DNA of 64,000 bases from Clostridium sp. OS1-26. Its GTDB lineage: Bacteria; Bacillota; Clostridia; Clostridiales; Clostridiaceae. The first letter of the stretch is position 1; the number at the start of each line of letters is the position of its first letter. Of the stretch, positions 1-7,901 are shown piece after piece. The DNA lies in NCBI RefSeq assembly GCF_030915445.1, contig NZ_CP133264.1, positions 3,939,208-4,003,207 on the forward strand, in the 5' to 3' direction. The notes under the pieces were generated by a model that was not told the origin of the DNA, did no database searches, and worked only from the letters and a program-made list of their open reading frames with translations. The translations under genes and the position numbers were made by a program.

Positions 1-1
1 A

Positions 2-154
2 TTGTTGAAAGAAGTAAAAAAAAGCGTAGGAACAAAAGAAAAAGTAGTTATACTAATGCATGATGCATATGGCAAGGAAGAAACAGCTAAAGCATTACCT
101 CAAATAATAAAATATCTTAGGGATCAGGGATACGAATTTAAAACATTATCATGA
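2..154 (+). CDS. Polysaccharide deacetylase, C-terminal end (cut by window edge)
   Basis: Fifty codons run in from the left edge and end at TGA 152-154. The peptide holds VVILMHDAYG followed by a Thr-rich segment, ALPQIIKYLRDQGYEF and a short tail. This matches the last beta strand and helix of NodB-type polysaccharide deacetylases, where the ILMHD and GY.F elements close the barrel. Such enzymes remove N- or O-acetyl groups from peptidoglycan or other surface glycans and are usually exported. The N-terminal domain, signal sequence and catalytic Asp/His motifs lie outside the window, so activity cannot be judged. Confidence 0.7.
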   Translation: MLKEVKKSVGTKEKVVILMHDAYGKEETAKALPQIIKYLRDQGYEFKTLS

Positions 155-355
155 TTAGATTTGAAGAATACTCAGAAGGTTATAGAAGGCATATTGCCTT
201 GGGTGAAGAAAATGATGAGAATACTGAATTACAAGCAGTAAGTTACGTATTATTTAAATACAGACTTTAGCAGTTGCTGGAGTACATAAATATCAGGTTG
301 ATCTAGTAGTATACTACGAATTTGCTACTAATGAACAGACAAATAAGAAAAGTTA
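151..355 (+). pseudogene. Short unrecognised reading frame, apparently frameshifted
   Basis: An ATG overlaps the stop of the preceding gene (ATGA) and opens a 39-codon frame that stops at a TAG near 270. Coding-like sequence resumes in another frame (AVAGVHKYQVDLVVYYEF) and ends near 355. Joined by one extra base the two parts give about 68 residues. I do not recognise a family. It may be a decayed small gene or chance reading frame. Confidence 0.25.
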
Positions 356-451
356 AGATAATTTAAGAAATGCTAATAAAATAATTGAGATAAAAGAATA
401 GCAAATCTAATAGATTCGTTATCCTAAAATCAGACAATACATTTAACTAAG

Positions 452-485
452 AGCTTATTGTTATTTTACACAATAACAATAAGCT
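452..485. terminator. Hairpin downstream of the Mn-catalase gene
   Basis: Perfect 14-bp arms (452-465 and 472-485, AGCTTATTGTTATT and its complement) enclose a 6-base loop. It lies about 30 bases past the stop of the minus-strand catalase gene and is AT-rich on both sides, so it can end transcription from either direction. Confidence 0.6.
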
Positions 486-514
486 TAAAATCCATAAAAA
501 ATATACTAAAAAGT

Positions 515-1207
515 TTAATGATGTACTAACTCCTTTTGATCAGGGGTATTAAAAGAAGGTGCTTCGGGTTGAGTTAGATTACCAAAGTATTTACCAGGAG
601 TTGACAAATCAAAGTAAAGTTTAGAATCTTGAGTAATTCCCCAATCCTTTAGTGAACCTGTATCCTGTAATTTATTAAAGGCTTCTCTAAAAAGAGTATT
701 GTGAGCCTCTTCTCTGTTTAGAAGGAAATCTATAGTTTCTTTAACTTTTTTATCATTAATTTGTCTGTATAAATATTGATATACAACCTTTGCTCTTTGC
801 TCTGCAGAAATATTAGATAATATATCAGCAGCTAAATCACCAGTCTCCTCTATATATGCAGCAGTCCAATATTGTCCAGACGCACTTGTAAGGGCAGGTG
901 TAAGTCCTGTTGAAACATGTGCCTGTATGTTTCCAATTGTTGCATTGTTTGCATCTAGAGTATGACCATTTAGAAGATTCACAGTCTGAGCAACCATTTC
1001 CATATGTGCTAACTCTTCAGCAGCAATATCTAGAAATAAATCTTTTATTGCTTGATCTTTTATACGAAAACTTTGAGACATATACTGAAGAGCAGCTTTC
1101 AATTCACCATGAGGACCGCCTAATTGTTCTTGAAGCATTGCAGCATAACTAGGGTTAGGTCTTTCTACTCCAACCTCATGTAATAATTGTTTCTCATGTT
1201 TAAACAT
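515..1207 (-). CDS. Manganese catalase (CotJC-like)
   Basis: Non-haem di-manganese catalase that dismutates hydrogen peroxide; many clostridial homologues are spore-coat associated (CotJC family). The 230-residue protein is a ferritin-like four-helix bundle. The metal-binding pairs are visible as EELAHME in the first half and NREEAHNTLF in the second, with an upstream GELKAALQYM helix carrying the first Glu. The C-terminal tail (YFGNLTQPEAPSF) is typical of the family. The reading frame extends 11 codons upstream, but the ATG at 1207 follows an AGGAGGT site at ideal spacing, so I use it. It ends in a hairpin at 452-485. The DUF2935 gene at 6860 was probably its divergent neighbour before mobile DNA came between them. 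Confidence 0.9.
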   Translation of the reverse strand: MFKHEKQLLHEVGVERPNPSYAAMLQEQLGGPHGELKAALQYMSQSFRIKDQAIKDLFLDIAAEELAHMEMVAQTVNLLNGHTLDANNATIGNIQAHVSTGLTPALTSASGQYWTAAYIEETGDLAADILSNISAEQRAKVVYQYLYRQINDKKVKETIDFLLNREEAHNTLFREAFNKLQDTGSLKDWGITQDSKLYFDLSTPGKYFGNLTQPEAPSFNTPDQKELVHH

Positions 1208-1348
1208 GTAGTTACCTCCTAAAAATAAATTTTTCAGCATTAGTGTTACCCTTTAGAATTCCTATTATGCCTTGATGGTGTTTTATCAACAAGATGCAAT
1301 CATATGTATGAAATGAAACTTGAATTTTGCAATTAAATACAACCAGTG

Positions 1349-1488
1349 TATAAATGTCAACCCAGAAATGTAACTTTTTGATCATTTAAGAATGTAGTTT
1401 TTTAATCTTCTTCTTGCTTAAAATGATCTTTCAATCTATACGATTTTCCGTTAATTGTAACAACATGAGCATGGTGTAAAACTCTATC
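1349..1488 (-). mobile_element. IS21-family left end with istB C-terminal remnant
   Basis: On the minus strand, residues RVLHHAHVVTINGKSYRLKD and the tail up to the stop at 1402 match the C-terminus of IstB, the AAA+ helper ATPase of IS21 transposition. Beyond the stop, sequence toward 1349 carries TACATTCTTAAATGATC, an imperfect mirror of TACATTCTTATATGATC at the istA-side end (about 3130-3150). This is the multiple-terminal-repeat layout of IS21. The rest of istB and most of istA are missing; the IS3 copy at 1489 sits at the deletion. Confidence 0.65.
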
Positions 1489-1561
1489 TGATGTTAGTAT
1501 AATATTGTAGACACGAAAAGCCGAACACTTTACAATAAAGAAAAGAGAAGGAAGTGTTACA

Positions 1562-1834
1562 ATGGCAAGAGGCAAAAAACAATATACGGAAGAATTTAAA
1601 AATACAATAATAGAATTGTACAACTCTGGAAAGACTTTAGCAGAGTTAAGTAGTGAATATGCCCTTTCTAAATCAACCATAACTGGATGGATTAAAAAAA
1701 ATAAACCTGTCGCTATAGGTAAAGATACAGCAATAACAGCAGCAGATTATCAAGCAATGATTAAGAAAATGGCAAAGCTTGAAGAAGAAAATGAAATACT
1801 AAAAAAAGCTATGGGCATATTCGCAAGGAAGTAG
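1562..1834 (+). CDS. IS3-family transposase OrfA (HTH)
   Basis: 90-residue DNA-binding subunit. Residues 5-55 form the HTH (KQYTEEFKNTIIELYNSGKT, then LSKSTITGWIKK). A leucine-zipper-like helix (MAKLEEENEILKKAMGIF) closes the protein and should mediate OrfA-OrfAB multimerisation. The run of seven A followed by G at 1801-1808 is a classical -1 slippery site. Shifting there enters the orfB frame, which is open upstream of the orfB ATG, so an OrfAB fusion transposase is expected. AAGAGAAGGAAG precedes the ATG. Confidence 0.92.
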   Translation: MARGKKQYTEEFKNTIIELYNSGKTLAELSSEYALSKSTITGWIKKNKPVAIGKDTAITAADYQAMIKKMAKLEEENEILKKAMGIFARK

Positions 1835-1887
1835 CATCGGTATTCGAATTTATAAAAGCCAACAAGAAATATCATGATATTAAACTA

Positions 1888-2706
1888 ATGTGCAAAGTTC
1901 TTAAGGTATCTAGGAGCTCTTATTACCAATACCTAAAAAAGAAGCCTAGCAAAAGAGATTTAGAGAATAATAACATTGCGAAAGCAATTATAGATATACA
2001 CAAAGCTAGTAAAGGCCGTTATGGAGCCCATAAGATACACGCATCTCTAAATGCAATTGGTGTAACAATCAGCATAAAAAGAACTCAAAGGTTGATGAAG
2101 AAAATCGGAGTAAAATCTGTAATAACAAAGAAATATAGACCATCTACTTCTAAGCATAAAGTAGAAGAGAAAGAAAATATACTCAAAAGAGACTTTCAAG
2201 CTGAGAGCATCAATAAGAAATGGGTAACTGACATAACCTATATTCATACTATCAAGGATGGATGGTGTTATTTAGCCTCGGTTATGGATCTATATAGTAA
2301 GAAAATAATAGGCTACGCCATGTCCAAATCAATTGATACTACATTAGCGCTACAGGCAGTAAAAAATGCCGTAAGGCTTCAGAAGCCAACTAATAACCTT
2401 ATACTTCACAGCGATTTAGGCTGTCAGTATATAAGCTCCGCCTTTAAAGAATATATAGTAAGCACTAATTTGATCACTCACTCTTTTAGCTCTAAGGGAT
2501 GTCCTTATGACAATGCTTGTATTGAATCTTTTCATGCATCCCTTAAGAAGGAGGAGGTAAATCTTGTTACATACTTAGATTTTAATTCTGCTAGGCTTGC
2601 TATTTTTGAATATATAGAATCCTGGTACAACATAAGAAGATTGCATAGCAGCATTGGATATATGACTCCACAAAAATGTGAAGATTTAGCTAGAAAATCT
2701 TCATAA
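1888..2706 (+). CDS. IS3-family transposase OrfB (DDE integrase)
   Basis: 272-residue catalytic part with an HTH_21-type segment (GRYGAHKIHASLNAIG) and an rve integrase core. The DDE residues are visible: D in WVTDITYIHT, D in ILHSDLGCQY, and E in CPYDNACIESFHASLKKE. The C-terminus (WYNIRRLHSSIGYMTPQ) is typical. It is in the -1 frame relative to orfA and probably made mainly as an OrfAB fusion; the ATG used here is the conventional internal one. It appears intact and identical to the copy at 50458, so this element may still be active. Confidence 0.92.
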   Translation: MCKVLKVSRSSYYQYLKKKPSKRDLENNNIAKAIIDIHKASKGRYGAHKIHASLNAIGVTISIKRTQRLMKKIGVKSVITKKYRPSTSKHKVEEKENILKRDFQAESINKKWVTDITYIHTIKDGWCYLASVMDLYSKKIIGYAMSKSIDTTLALQAVKNAVRLQKPTNNLILHSDLGCQYISSAFKEYIVSTNLITHSFSSKGCPYDNACIESFHASLKKEEVNLVTYLDFNSARLAIFEYIESWYNIRRLHSSIGYMTPQKCEDLARKSS

Positions 2707-2749
2707 TTTGTTCAACTTTTGGTGTCCAAGATATTGACATAGATCCACT

Positions 2750-3082
2750 TCTAAACGAAGATTGCGCGCAATCTAGCCCGTGATTATCTTTAAGATACTG
2801 CCATAAAATGCGCTTATAATAAAATACCTGAATTGAATCTTTACCAAGAAGCTCTTTTATAATAGGATCAAAAGCTTCTATTTTAGATTTGCATTTTCTA
2901 GTGGTAGGTTTGACATATCCATTTAAATATTTGCCTACGGTTCGAGGATCAACACCAAGCTCTCTAGCTATCTGACTTTTATTTACTTTCAAATTGTTTA
3001 CTTCCATAATTGGCTTTAGTTTATGAAGATCTTCTAGTTTATTAATTTTAATTTCTGAATAAATATTTGTTTGTATAATCAT
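2750..3082 (-). pseudogene. IS21 transposase IstA, N-terminal fragment
   Basis: About 111 residues of the IS21 IstA N-terminus. The HTH is clear: KVNKSQIARELGVDPRTVGK, followed by YLNGYVKPTTR. The catalytic DDE core is absent. I start at the ATG at 3082 (MIIQTN), which follows GGGGGT; the frame also opens 4 codons earlier at TTG. The fragment ends where the IS3 copy abuts. The longer reading frame into the IS3 end is a junction artefact. Confidence 0.8.
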
Positions 3083-3180
3083 AATTACCCCCAATAAATC
3101 TTGAGTAATTATAATTTATAAAAACTAAATTGTACATTCTTATATGATCGTTTCATTGCATTCTTATCTTATCATTTATA
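2750..3180 (-). repeat. Direct repeat copy 1: IS21 istA-side end
   Basis: 431 bp repeated at 6350-6780 with, by eye, only two differences (near 3002 and 3158). It holds the 5' part of istA and the IS21 terminal repeats (TACATTCTTATATGATC and TGCATTCTTATC). The inner breakpoint, just before TCTAAACGAAG, is the same base in both copies although the adjoining DNA differs (IS3 end here, flavoprotein gene there). Confidence 0.85.
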
Positions 3181-3181
3181 T

Positions 3182-3604
3182 GGCGGAGATGATTTTTACT
3201 ATAATGCACGTGAAAGAATGAGGAAGGCTCTTGATTATTGGAAATTTGGGTATGACCGAAAAGGTTTTGTAAGATGATCTATTATAGATAAAAAAGATAA
3301 TATTGTAATTGGAACAATAGAATTATTTCATAGAGAGTCTAAAGATTATTTTAATAATTGTGGGCTTCTTCGTTTAGATTTGAGAAGTGATTATGAAACA
3401 AAAGCCAATATAATAGATATTTTAAAATCATTTATTGATAAAACCTATCAACTGTTTGAATGTAATATGATAGCAACAAAGGCACTTCCTATTGCAAGCG
3501 AAAGAATAATGGCTCTAAAGGAATTAGATTTTTCACCTACTGAAAACAAGTTGATTGGGCATGATGGGACGGAATATTTATCATATTATTTTAAAAAGAG
3601 GTAA
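3182..3604 (+). pseudogene. GNAT acetyltransferase remnant (RimJ/RimL type)
   Basis: A 141-codon coding stretch begins directly at the IS21 end and has one in-frame TGA at 3275. Before the stop: GGDDFYYNARERMRKALDYW. After it: IDKKDNIVIGTIELFHR and CGLLRLDLRSDY. This is the acetyl-CoA-binding architecture of a GNAT N-acetyltransferase. The N-terminus has been removed by the IS21 junction. With a missing start and an internal stop it is almost certainly inactive; a TTG-started 74-codon remainder (3380-3604) is open but lacks half the fold. Confidence 0.7.
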
Positions 3605-4047
3605 ATTTCAATTTAGAGAATATATAATAAAAAGGTTATCCCTTATAACTGATATGGACAACCATATCATAGCTGAATATTCAACTTGTTGTTCCCCAAA
3701 ACGCGGATAACCTATTACTAAACCGTTTTGTTGAAATTGTCCGAGCACATTGTTGTTAAGGAGAATTATTAGACATTTAGTAGAACATTTAGGGACGCCA
3801 GGATGTGCGATAATGAAGCAATCTAGGTAAGTTGGTGTACCTTGGCAGCTATATTAACACCGATAATTGCACTACTAGTTCTCTGCTTCTTAGAAGAATA
3901 GTAGTAAAATAAACCCAGAAATCTTAATTAACTAGATTTCTGGGTTTATTAGTTGTAACCTTGAAAAACATGGCACCACGGTCATGTAAATCAACATTGG
4001 CTGCAATAGTCTTCGAATTCGACCTGACTCAAAACAGAATGGCAGGT
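3605..4047. other. Gene-free stretch with gene debris
   Basis: No intact gene is visible. A short piece near 3835-3895 reads LAAILTPIIALLVLCFL, which looks like the end of a membrane protein but lacks any start. Otherwise only the hairpin at 3909-3949 stands out. Confidence 0.4.
3909..3949. terminator. Strong bidirectional hairpin terminator
   Basis: Perfect 15-bp arms (ATAAACCCAGAAATC at 3909-3923; complement at 3935-3949) with an 11-base loop, AT-rich on both sides. It lies about 100 bases past the stop of the minus-strand hydrolase at 4048. Confidence 0.65.
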
Positions 4048-4755
4048 TCAAATGATTTTTGCAACATCCTTGGATATATGTTCATAATTTTCGAAAACAT
4101 TCACATCATGGAAGCATAATGCTACTAATTTTTTATTGTTTGCATCACATAAAAAATCTAAATTTTTTTCTATATTAAAATAAATTCCAACCGGCCTTTT
4201 TTCCAGCATATTTTTCAGCATATAACTCTCATCACCAGTAAGTACGTATGAAGTATCTCCATCTTTAAAATAGACTACGGATGAACCCGGAGAGTGTCCC
4301 CCAATTACCTTAAACAAAAATTTATCTTCATATAAGAATTCGTCATCTACTATTGTAACATCACTCTGCGAAAGTCTTTGAACCACAGCTTTTGAACATT
4401 CTTTCATCGCAATATCATATTCGACTTTTGATATAACAATAGAACACTTTTGATATAAATCAAGATTTCCGATATGGTCAAAATGGCTATGCGTTAAAAA
4501 TATAACATCAACATTGTCATAATCACCTATAATGCTTTTTAGCTCTTTTTCAATATTATTGTAGGTCATTCCGAATTTCGAGGCAATCTCTTTGTCACGA
4601 TATCCAGTATCGAAAAGCAATATCTTATTATTATACTTTGCCACGTAATACATCCAAAAAAAATTTTCTCGTTCTTCAGACTTGCACATATCTGCATATA
4701 TTTTCTTTGTTTCGTAAAGTGGAGATTCACCATATTTCATTGCATATAATTCCAC
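4048..4755 (-). CDS. Metallo-beta-lactamase fold hydrolase (lactonase-like)
   Basis: 235 residues with the HxHxDH zinc motif in FLTHSHFDHIGN (about residue 85), later metal ligands in GGHSPGSSVVYF and TGDESYML, and a C-terminal LVALCFHDV. This is the N-acyl-homoserine-lactonase/MBL branch: soluble di-zinc hydrolases that open lactones, thioesters or phosphoesters. No signal peptide is seen. I take the GTG at 4755, preceded by AAGGATGG, over the ATG five codons later. It is divergent from an AraC regulator, 185 bases apart, which suggests local control. The natural substrate cannot be told from sequence, and quorum quenching is only one possibility. Confidence 0.75.
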   Translation of the reverse strand: MELYAMKYGESPLYETKKIYADMCKSEERENFFWMYYVAKYNNKILLFDTGYRDKEIASKFGMTYNNIEKELKSIIGDYDNVDVIFLTHSHFDHIGNLDLYQKCSIVISKVEYDIAMKECSKAVVQRLSQSDVTIVDDEFLYEDKFLFKVIGGHSPGSSVVYFKDGDTSYVLTGDESYMLKNMLEKRPVGIYFNIEKNLDFLCDANNKKLVALCFHDVNVFENYEHISKDVAKII

Positions 4756-4940
4756 TGTTTTACACCATCCTTAGATTTAGTATATTTCATTTTTTGTGTA
4801 AATAGTTAATTTGCATCATATCTTCACTTTCATACTTCACACTCCCTTTCCCTGCTATACATTGTATCGAAAAAATTAATATGATAAAATAACATATATA
4901 AAGAGATTTGCTATACTATTTGCAATGAGAGGGTGTATAT

Positions 4941-5849
4941 ATGCCTCAGAACGACAGACGCAGGTCAAAGAGCGTGCCTATTGAATTTGAACCAATCCAG
5001 AATCTAACTGAACTTCCTTATACTGACCGCATTACACTTGTACTCGTAACAGATGGGAAGGCTAGTTTATTATTGAATAATAATTTCATTACTATTACTG
5101 CACCCTGTATACTGTGCATATCTCAGCACGACCAAGTGCAGGTTATAGAAAACAACCTATTGTTTGCACAATCTTTTAGCCTAAGCCCTAACTTGTTGAC
5201 CTCTTATTTCACTTCCAAACAAATTAAGGAAAGTGCTGCTGATATGACAAAATGGAATTACACCAGTAATATGCTTAGGCTTTTTTTCACACGTAACGAA
5301 ACTTACAATAGCATACTTGTTCTGCCACCACATGTTTATCTCAAGATATTTGAATGGATTTCTATCATAGGAACCGAAACTAATGCTCAAAGCGATGGCC
5401 GCTGGATTTGCAGAATTAGACGTTATTTTATTCAGATACTTAATCTTCTTGATGACATCTACGAAAATAGAGAAAAAACAAATGATATCAACAAGGGTTT
5501 TTCTCCGGTGGATGCCGTCATAGAATACATTCATGTTCACTATATGAATGAAATTACCTTGGATATGCTATGTAATCTCACGCATATGAACAGAACGTCG
5601 CTTAATAAAATATACAAAGAACGCACCGGAAAAACGGTAATTGATTATCTCATTAGTTACCGGTTACGAATTGCAAGAGAGTTACTTAACTATACAAGCT
5701 TGACATTAGATGAAATTGCCCGTTCAACGGGTTTTGTCTATGATACGTATCTTATTCGGCAATTTACAGCAAAAATGGGTGAAACCCCAACAGAATATCG
5801 GAAAAATTACCGAAATAAGCTTGACATAAATGCATCGTCCCAAATATAA
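4941..5849 (+). CDS. AraC-family transcriptional regulator
   Basis: 302 residues. The N-terminal about 170 residues are a divergent cupin-like sensor region (LVTDGKASLLLNNNF). The C-terminal about 105 residues hold two HTH motifs: ITLDMLCNLTHMNRTSLNKI and LTLDEIARSTGFVYDTYLIR, the latter followed by the usual GETPTEYRKNYR. AraC proteins bind DNA as dimers and usually activate genes on sensing a small molecule. The ATG at 4941 follows GAGAGGG. Its likely target is the divergent hydrolase gene. Both lie within the IS-bracketed region and may have arrived together. Confidence 0.85.
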   Translation: MPQNDRRRSKSVPIEFEPIQNLTELPYTDRITLVLVTDGKASLLLNNNFITITAPCILCISQHDQVQVIENNLLFAQSFSLSPNLLTSYFTSKQIKESAADMTKWNYTSNMLRLFFTRNETYNSILVLPPHVYLKIFEWISIIGTETNAQSDGRWICRIRRYFIQILNLLDDIYENREKTNDINKGFSPVDAVIEYIHVHYMNEITLDMLCNLTHMNRTSLNKIYKERTGKTVIDYLISYRLRIARELLNYTSLTLDEIARSTGFVYDTYLIRQFTAKMGETPTEYRKNYRNKLDINASSQI

Positions 5850-5852
5850 ACT

Positions 5853-6120
5853 CCCTACGTATTCATCGATTGCTTGTTCCAATTCTTCATATGTATAAAA
5901 CTTTTGCAAATAGTACATCTCGCATTTCAGAGTTCCCCAAAAACCTTCCATTGGTCCGTTGTCAATACACCTACTAACACGTGACATGCTCTGAATTGCC
6001 TTGATATTATCAAGTTTAGCTTTAAAATTTTTATTAGTATACTGAAATCCTCTATCGCTATGAAAAAGTGGCTTCGCAGTCGGATTAGCAATTACTGCTA
6101 AGTCAAATGTGAGACGCCCC
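5853..6120 (-). pseudogene. IS3-family transposase OrfB fragment (different IS)
   Basis: About 89 codons of an IS150-type OrfB, read on the minus strand: PLFHSDRGFQYTNKNF (second catalytic Asp), then DNGPMEGFWGTLKCEMYY (catalytic Glu), then YTYEELEQAIDEY. Both ends are cut: upstream it abuts the flavoprotein remnant at 6120, and downstream it runs into the AraC gene end. It is not from the 1489/50059 element, whose sequence at these motifs differs. Confidence 0.75.
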
Positions 6121-6127
6121 TTATTTT

Positions 6128-6349
6128 TTACTTTTTCAAAAAACGTGCCATATTTTTTCCAAGTGTTTTAAAGGTTTGAATACCTTCATCATCTTTTTGT
6201 AAATCTCCTATATCACGTGATAAAGTCATATTCCAACCAATTGAACTAGGTATTGTTATTTCATTGCTACCAAAGAAAAAGTTTATAGCAGAATATACAA
6301 AACTACTTCCAGATCTTCTTACAGATACTACAGCTGCTCCAACTTTACC
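6128..6349 (-). pseudogene. FMN reductase-type flavoprotein, C-terminal fragment fused in frame to IstA
   Basis: Minus-strand peptide KVGAAVVSVRRSGSSFVYSA, then ITIPSSIGWNMTLSRD, QKDDEGIQTFKTLGKNMARF and the stop. This resembles the C-terminal third of NADPH-dependent FMN reductase or iron-sulfur flavoprotein families. It continues in frame from the IstA fragment at 6350, making a 184-188 residue chimeric frame that could be expressed but has neither catalytic part. The flavin-binding N-terminus is missing. Confidence 0.7.
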
Positions 6350-6682
6350 TCTAAACGAAGATTGCGCGCAATCTAGCCCGTGATTATCTTTAAGATACTG
6401 CCATAAAATGCGCTTATAATAAAATACCTGAATTGAATCTTTACCAAGAAGCTCTTTTATAATAGGATCAAAAGCTTCTATTTTAGATTTGCATTTTCTA
6501 GTGGTAGGTTTGACATATCCATTTAAATATTTGCCTACGGTTCGAGGATCAACACCAAGCTCTCTAGCTATCTGACTTTTATTTACTTTCAAATTGTTTA
6601 CCTCCATAATTGGCTTTAGTTTATGAAGATCTTCTAGTTTATTAATTTTAATTTCTGAATAAATATTTGTTTGTATAATCAT
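6350..6682 (-). pseudogene. IS21 transposase IstA, N-terminal fragment, copy 2
   Basis: Same 111-residue HTH-bearing fragment as at 2750-3082 (KVNKSQIARELGVDPRTVGK). It starts at the ATG at 6682 after GGGGGT, and a TTG four codons earlier is also in frame. The frame stays open into the flavoprotein tail down to 6128. No catalytic domain is present. Confidence 0.8.
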
Positions 6683-6780
6683 AATTACCCCCAATAAATC
6701 TTGAGTAATTATAATTTATAAAAACTAAATTGTACATTCTTATATGATCGTTTCATTACATTCTTATCTTATCATTTATA
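6350..6780 (-). repeat. Direct repeat copy 2: IS21 istA-side end
   Basis: Second copy of the 431-bp segment at 2750-3180. Its outer end (6780) is followed by ACCAGTG, the sequence that also precedes the far left IS21 end at 1349. So this copy supplies the right boundary of the composite region. Confidence 0.85.
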
Positions 6781-6859
6781 ACCAGTGATGTTATATATAT
6801 ACTTAATAATATATTTCAGTCATATGATATAGTGTAGAAATATTCAATGGAGGGAAATT

Positions 6860-7669
6860 TTGAAAACTTGGGATTATAAGAGTGAAGCATTATTTGAGCA
6901 CCGGTTTTGGCTGCAGATATTAGGAGATCATTCCAGATTTATACTAGGGGCTTTGTCAGAAGATGCAAGGGAGAATATACAGAGAGCAGAGCAATTTAAA
7001 CATCTATTTGATAACCTTTTAGAACAATCTAGAATGGAGTTAGGAGAAGCAGAACTTGCGAGGTTAAATAATTTAGCATATAATGCTGCTTGTCAAATTC
7101 GCACCTTTAAACTTCATATTATTAAGGAACATCTAGGCGGTAAGATAAAGATTAATTTATCACCAACATCTATAAATCATATGGTCAACGAAGTAGAAGA
7201 ATATATACTTATTTTAAGCTGTCTTATAAATAAACAACCGAGTTTATCACACCCTATTCATTACCATAAGCTATGGTTACTTGATGGATCTGGCCATGCT
7301 GCGTCAATTTCAAATTCGCTTGATATGGTGGAAAAAGATTTAATAAAAATGAGCATGAAATATCGTAAAACATTTGACGCGTTATATGGAAAGTCAAATG
7401 AAATGAAAGGTTATATGAGAACTGGATTAAATAAGTTCCCTGCATTAAGAAAACTAAATCAGGATGCAGATGAAGAAATGTTGTGTTTCAAAAAATTCTT
7501 AAAGGAATTAGAAAAATTAATTAAAGAAAAGAAGGTCTTAGGAACTTTGCAACCTCTTGTGCCTGATCATATGTACAGGGAGGAATGTTATTATTTAACA
7601 AAGTTATCCATGGTTTCAGAAGTTAAAAGGCCAGATTGTGATCCTGGTGAGCCAAGAGTTGAAGACTAA
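6860..7669 (+). CDS. DUF2935 (ferritin-like) protein
   Basis: 269 residues. The N-terminus SEALFEHRFWLQILGDHSRF and the mirrored second half (MVNEVEEYILILSCL, LWLLDGSGHAASI) form the paired helical bundles of DUF2935. Family members carry conserved Glu/His positions suited to metal binding and are common in spore-forming Firmicutes; their function is not established. The TTG start at 6860 follows GGAGGG at good spacing. Its promoter region lies just past the ACCAGTG at 6781, so the IS-bracketed block probably separates it from its original upstream region and from the Mn-catalase gene. Confidence 0.8.
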   Translation: MKTWDYKSEALFEHRFWLQILGDHSRFILGALSEDARENIQRAEQFKHLFDNLLEQSRMELGEAELARLNNLAYNAACQIRTFKLHIIKEHLGGKIKINLSPTSINHMVNEVEEYILILSCLINKQPSLSHPIHYHKLWLLDGSGHAASISNSLDMVEKDLIKMSMKYRKTFDALYGKSNEMKGYMRTGLNKFPALRKLNQDADEEMLCFKKFLKELEKLIKEKKVLGTLQPLVPDHMYREECYYLTKLSMVSEVKRPDCDPGEPRVED

Positions 7670-7757
7670 ACCAGATTAAATTCATCATAGATACCTTAGC
7701 ACTTAAAGAAATATCGGTGCTTATGCATATTGTTTAGTAAGGCATCATTTGAGTTCC

Positions 7758-7802
7758 ACACATCATAGATGTAATACTAGCTGGATTACATCTATGATGT
7801 GT
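7758..7802. terminator. Long perfect inverted repeat after the DUF2935 gene
   Basis: Perfect 18-bp arms (ACACATCATAGATGTAAT at 7758-7775; complement at 7785-7802) around a 9-base loop. There is no T-run afterwards, so it is either a factor-assisted terminator or a regulatory structure 100 bases upstream of the hydrogenase operon. Confidence 0.5.
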
Positions 7803-7901
7803 TGCAACTTAAAGTGAAAATTTAAAAAATCAAGACTTATCTTTTTGAAACTCTTTATGTTGCTATGAAATAATCAGTAATAAACTGGAGGGATTGGGGT
7901 A

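Larger units (their letters stand above)
1489..2747 (+). mobile_element. IS3-family insertion sequence, copy 1 (IS150-like)
   Basis: 1259-bp element bounded by TG and CA, defined by comparison with the copy at 50059-51317, which I see as identical. The ends are imperfect inverted repeats that share AATAT, GACAC, AAAAG and GAACA blocks. It carries orfA and orfB. Flanks are ATC on the left and CTT on the right, so there is no target duplication here, unlike copy 2. Together with the missing middle of the surrounding IS21 element this suggests a deletion or recombination at this copy. Confidence 0.9.
1342..6787. mobile_element. Composite mobile region bounded by IS21-type ends and a 7-bp direct repeat
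   Basis: Immediately outside the left IS21-type end is ACCAGTG (1342-1348). Immediately outside the right end is the same ACCAGTG (6781-6787). Both ends begin TATAAATG or TG when read inward. The 7-bp size fits IS21-family target duplications (4-8 bp known). Between them are an IS21 istB-side end, an IS3 element, two direct copies of an istA-side end (2750-3180, 6350-6780) and about 3.2 kb of other DNA. It therefore looks like a composite transposon or a nested, rearranged IS21 insertion. The mechanism is inferred. Confidence 0.6.

Noticed and set aside
1402..1680. 92-codon minus-strand frame joining the IS3 left end to the istB tail
   Set aside because: It is a junction artefact: the first half is antisense to orfA and only the last 29 codons (IstB tail) are real.
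2690..3094. 134-codon minus-strand frame continuing from istA into the IS3 right end
   Set aside because: The last 20 residues are IS3 end sequence; only the istA part is counted.
5181..5540. 119-codon minus-strand frame inside the AraC gene
   Set aside because: Antisense shadow of a well-supported gene.
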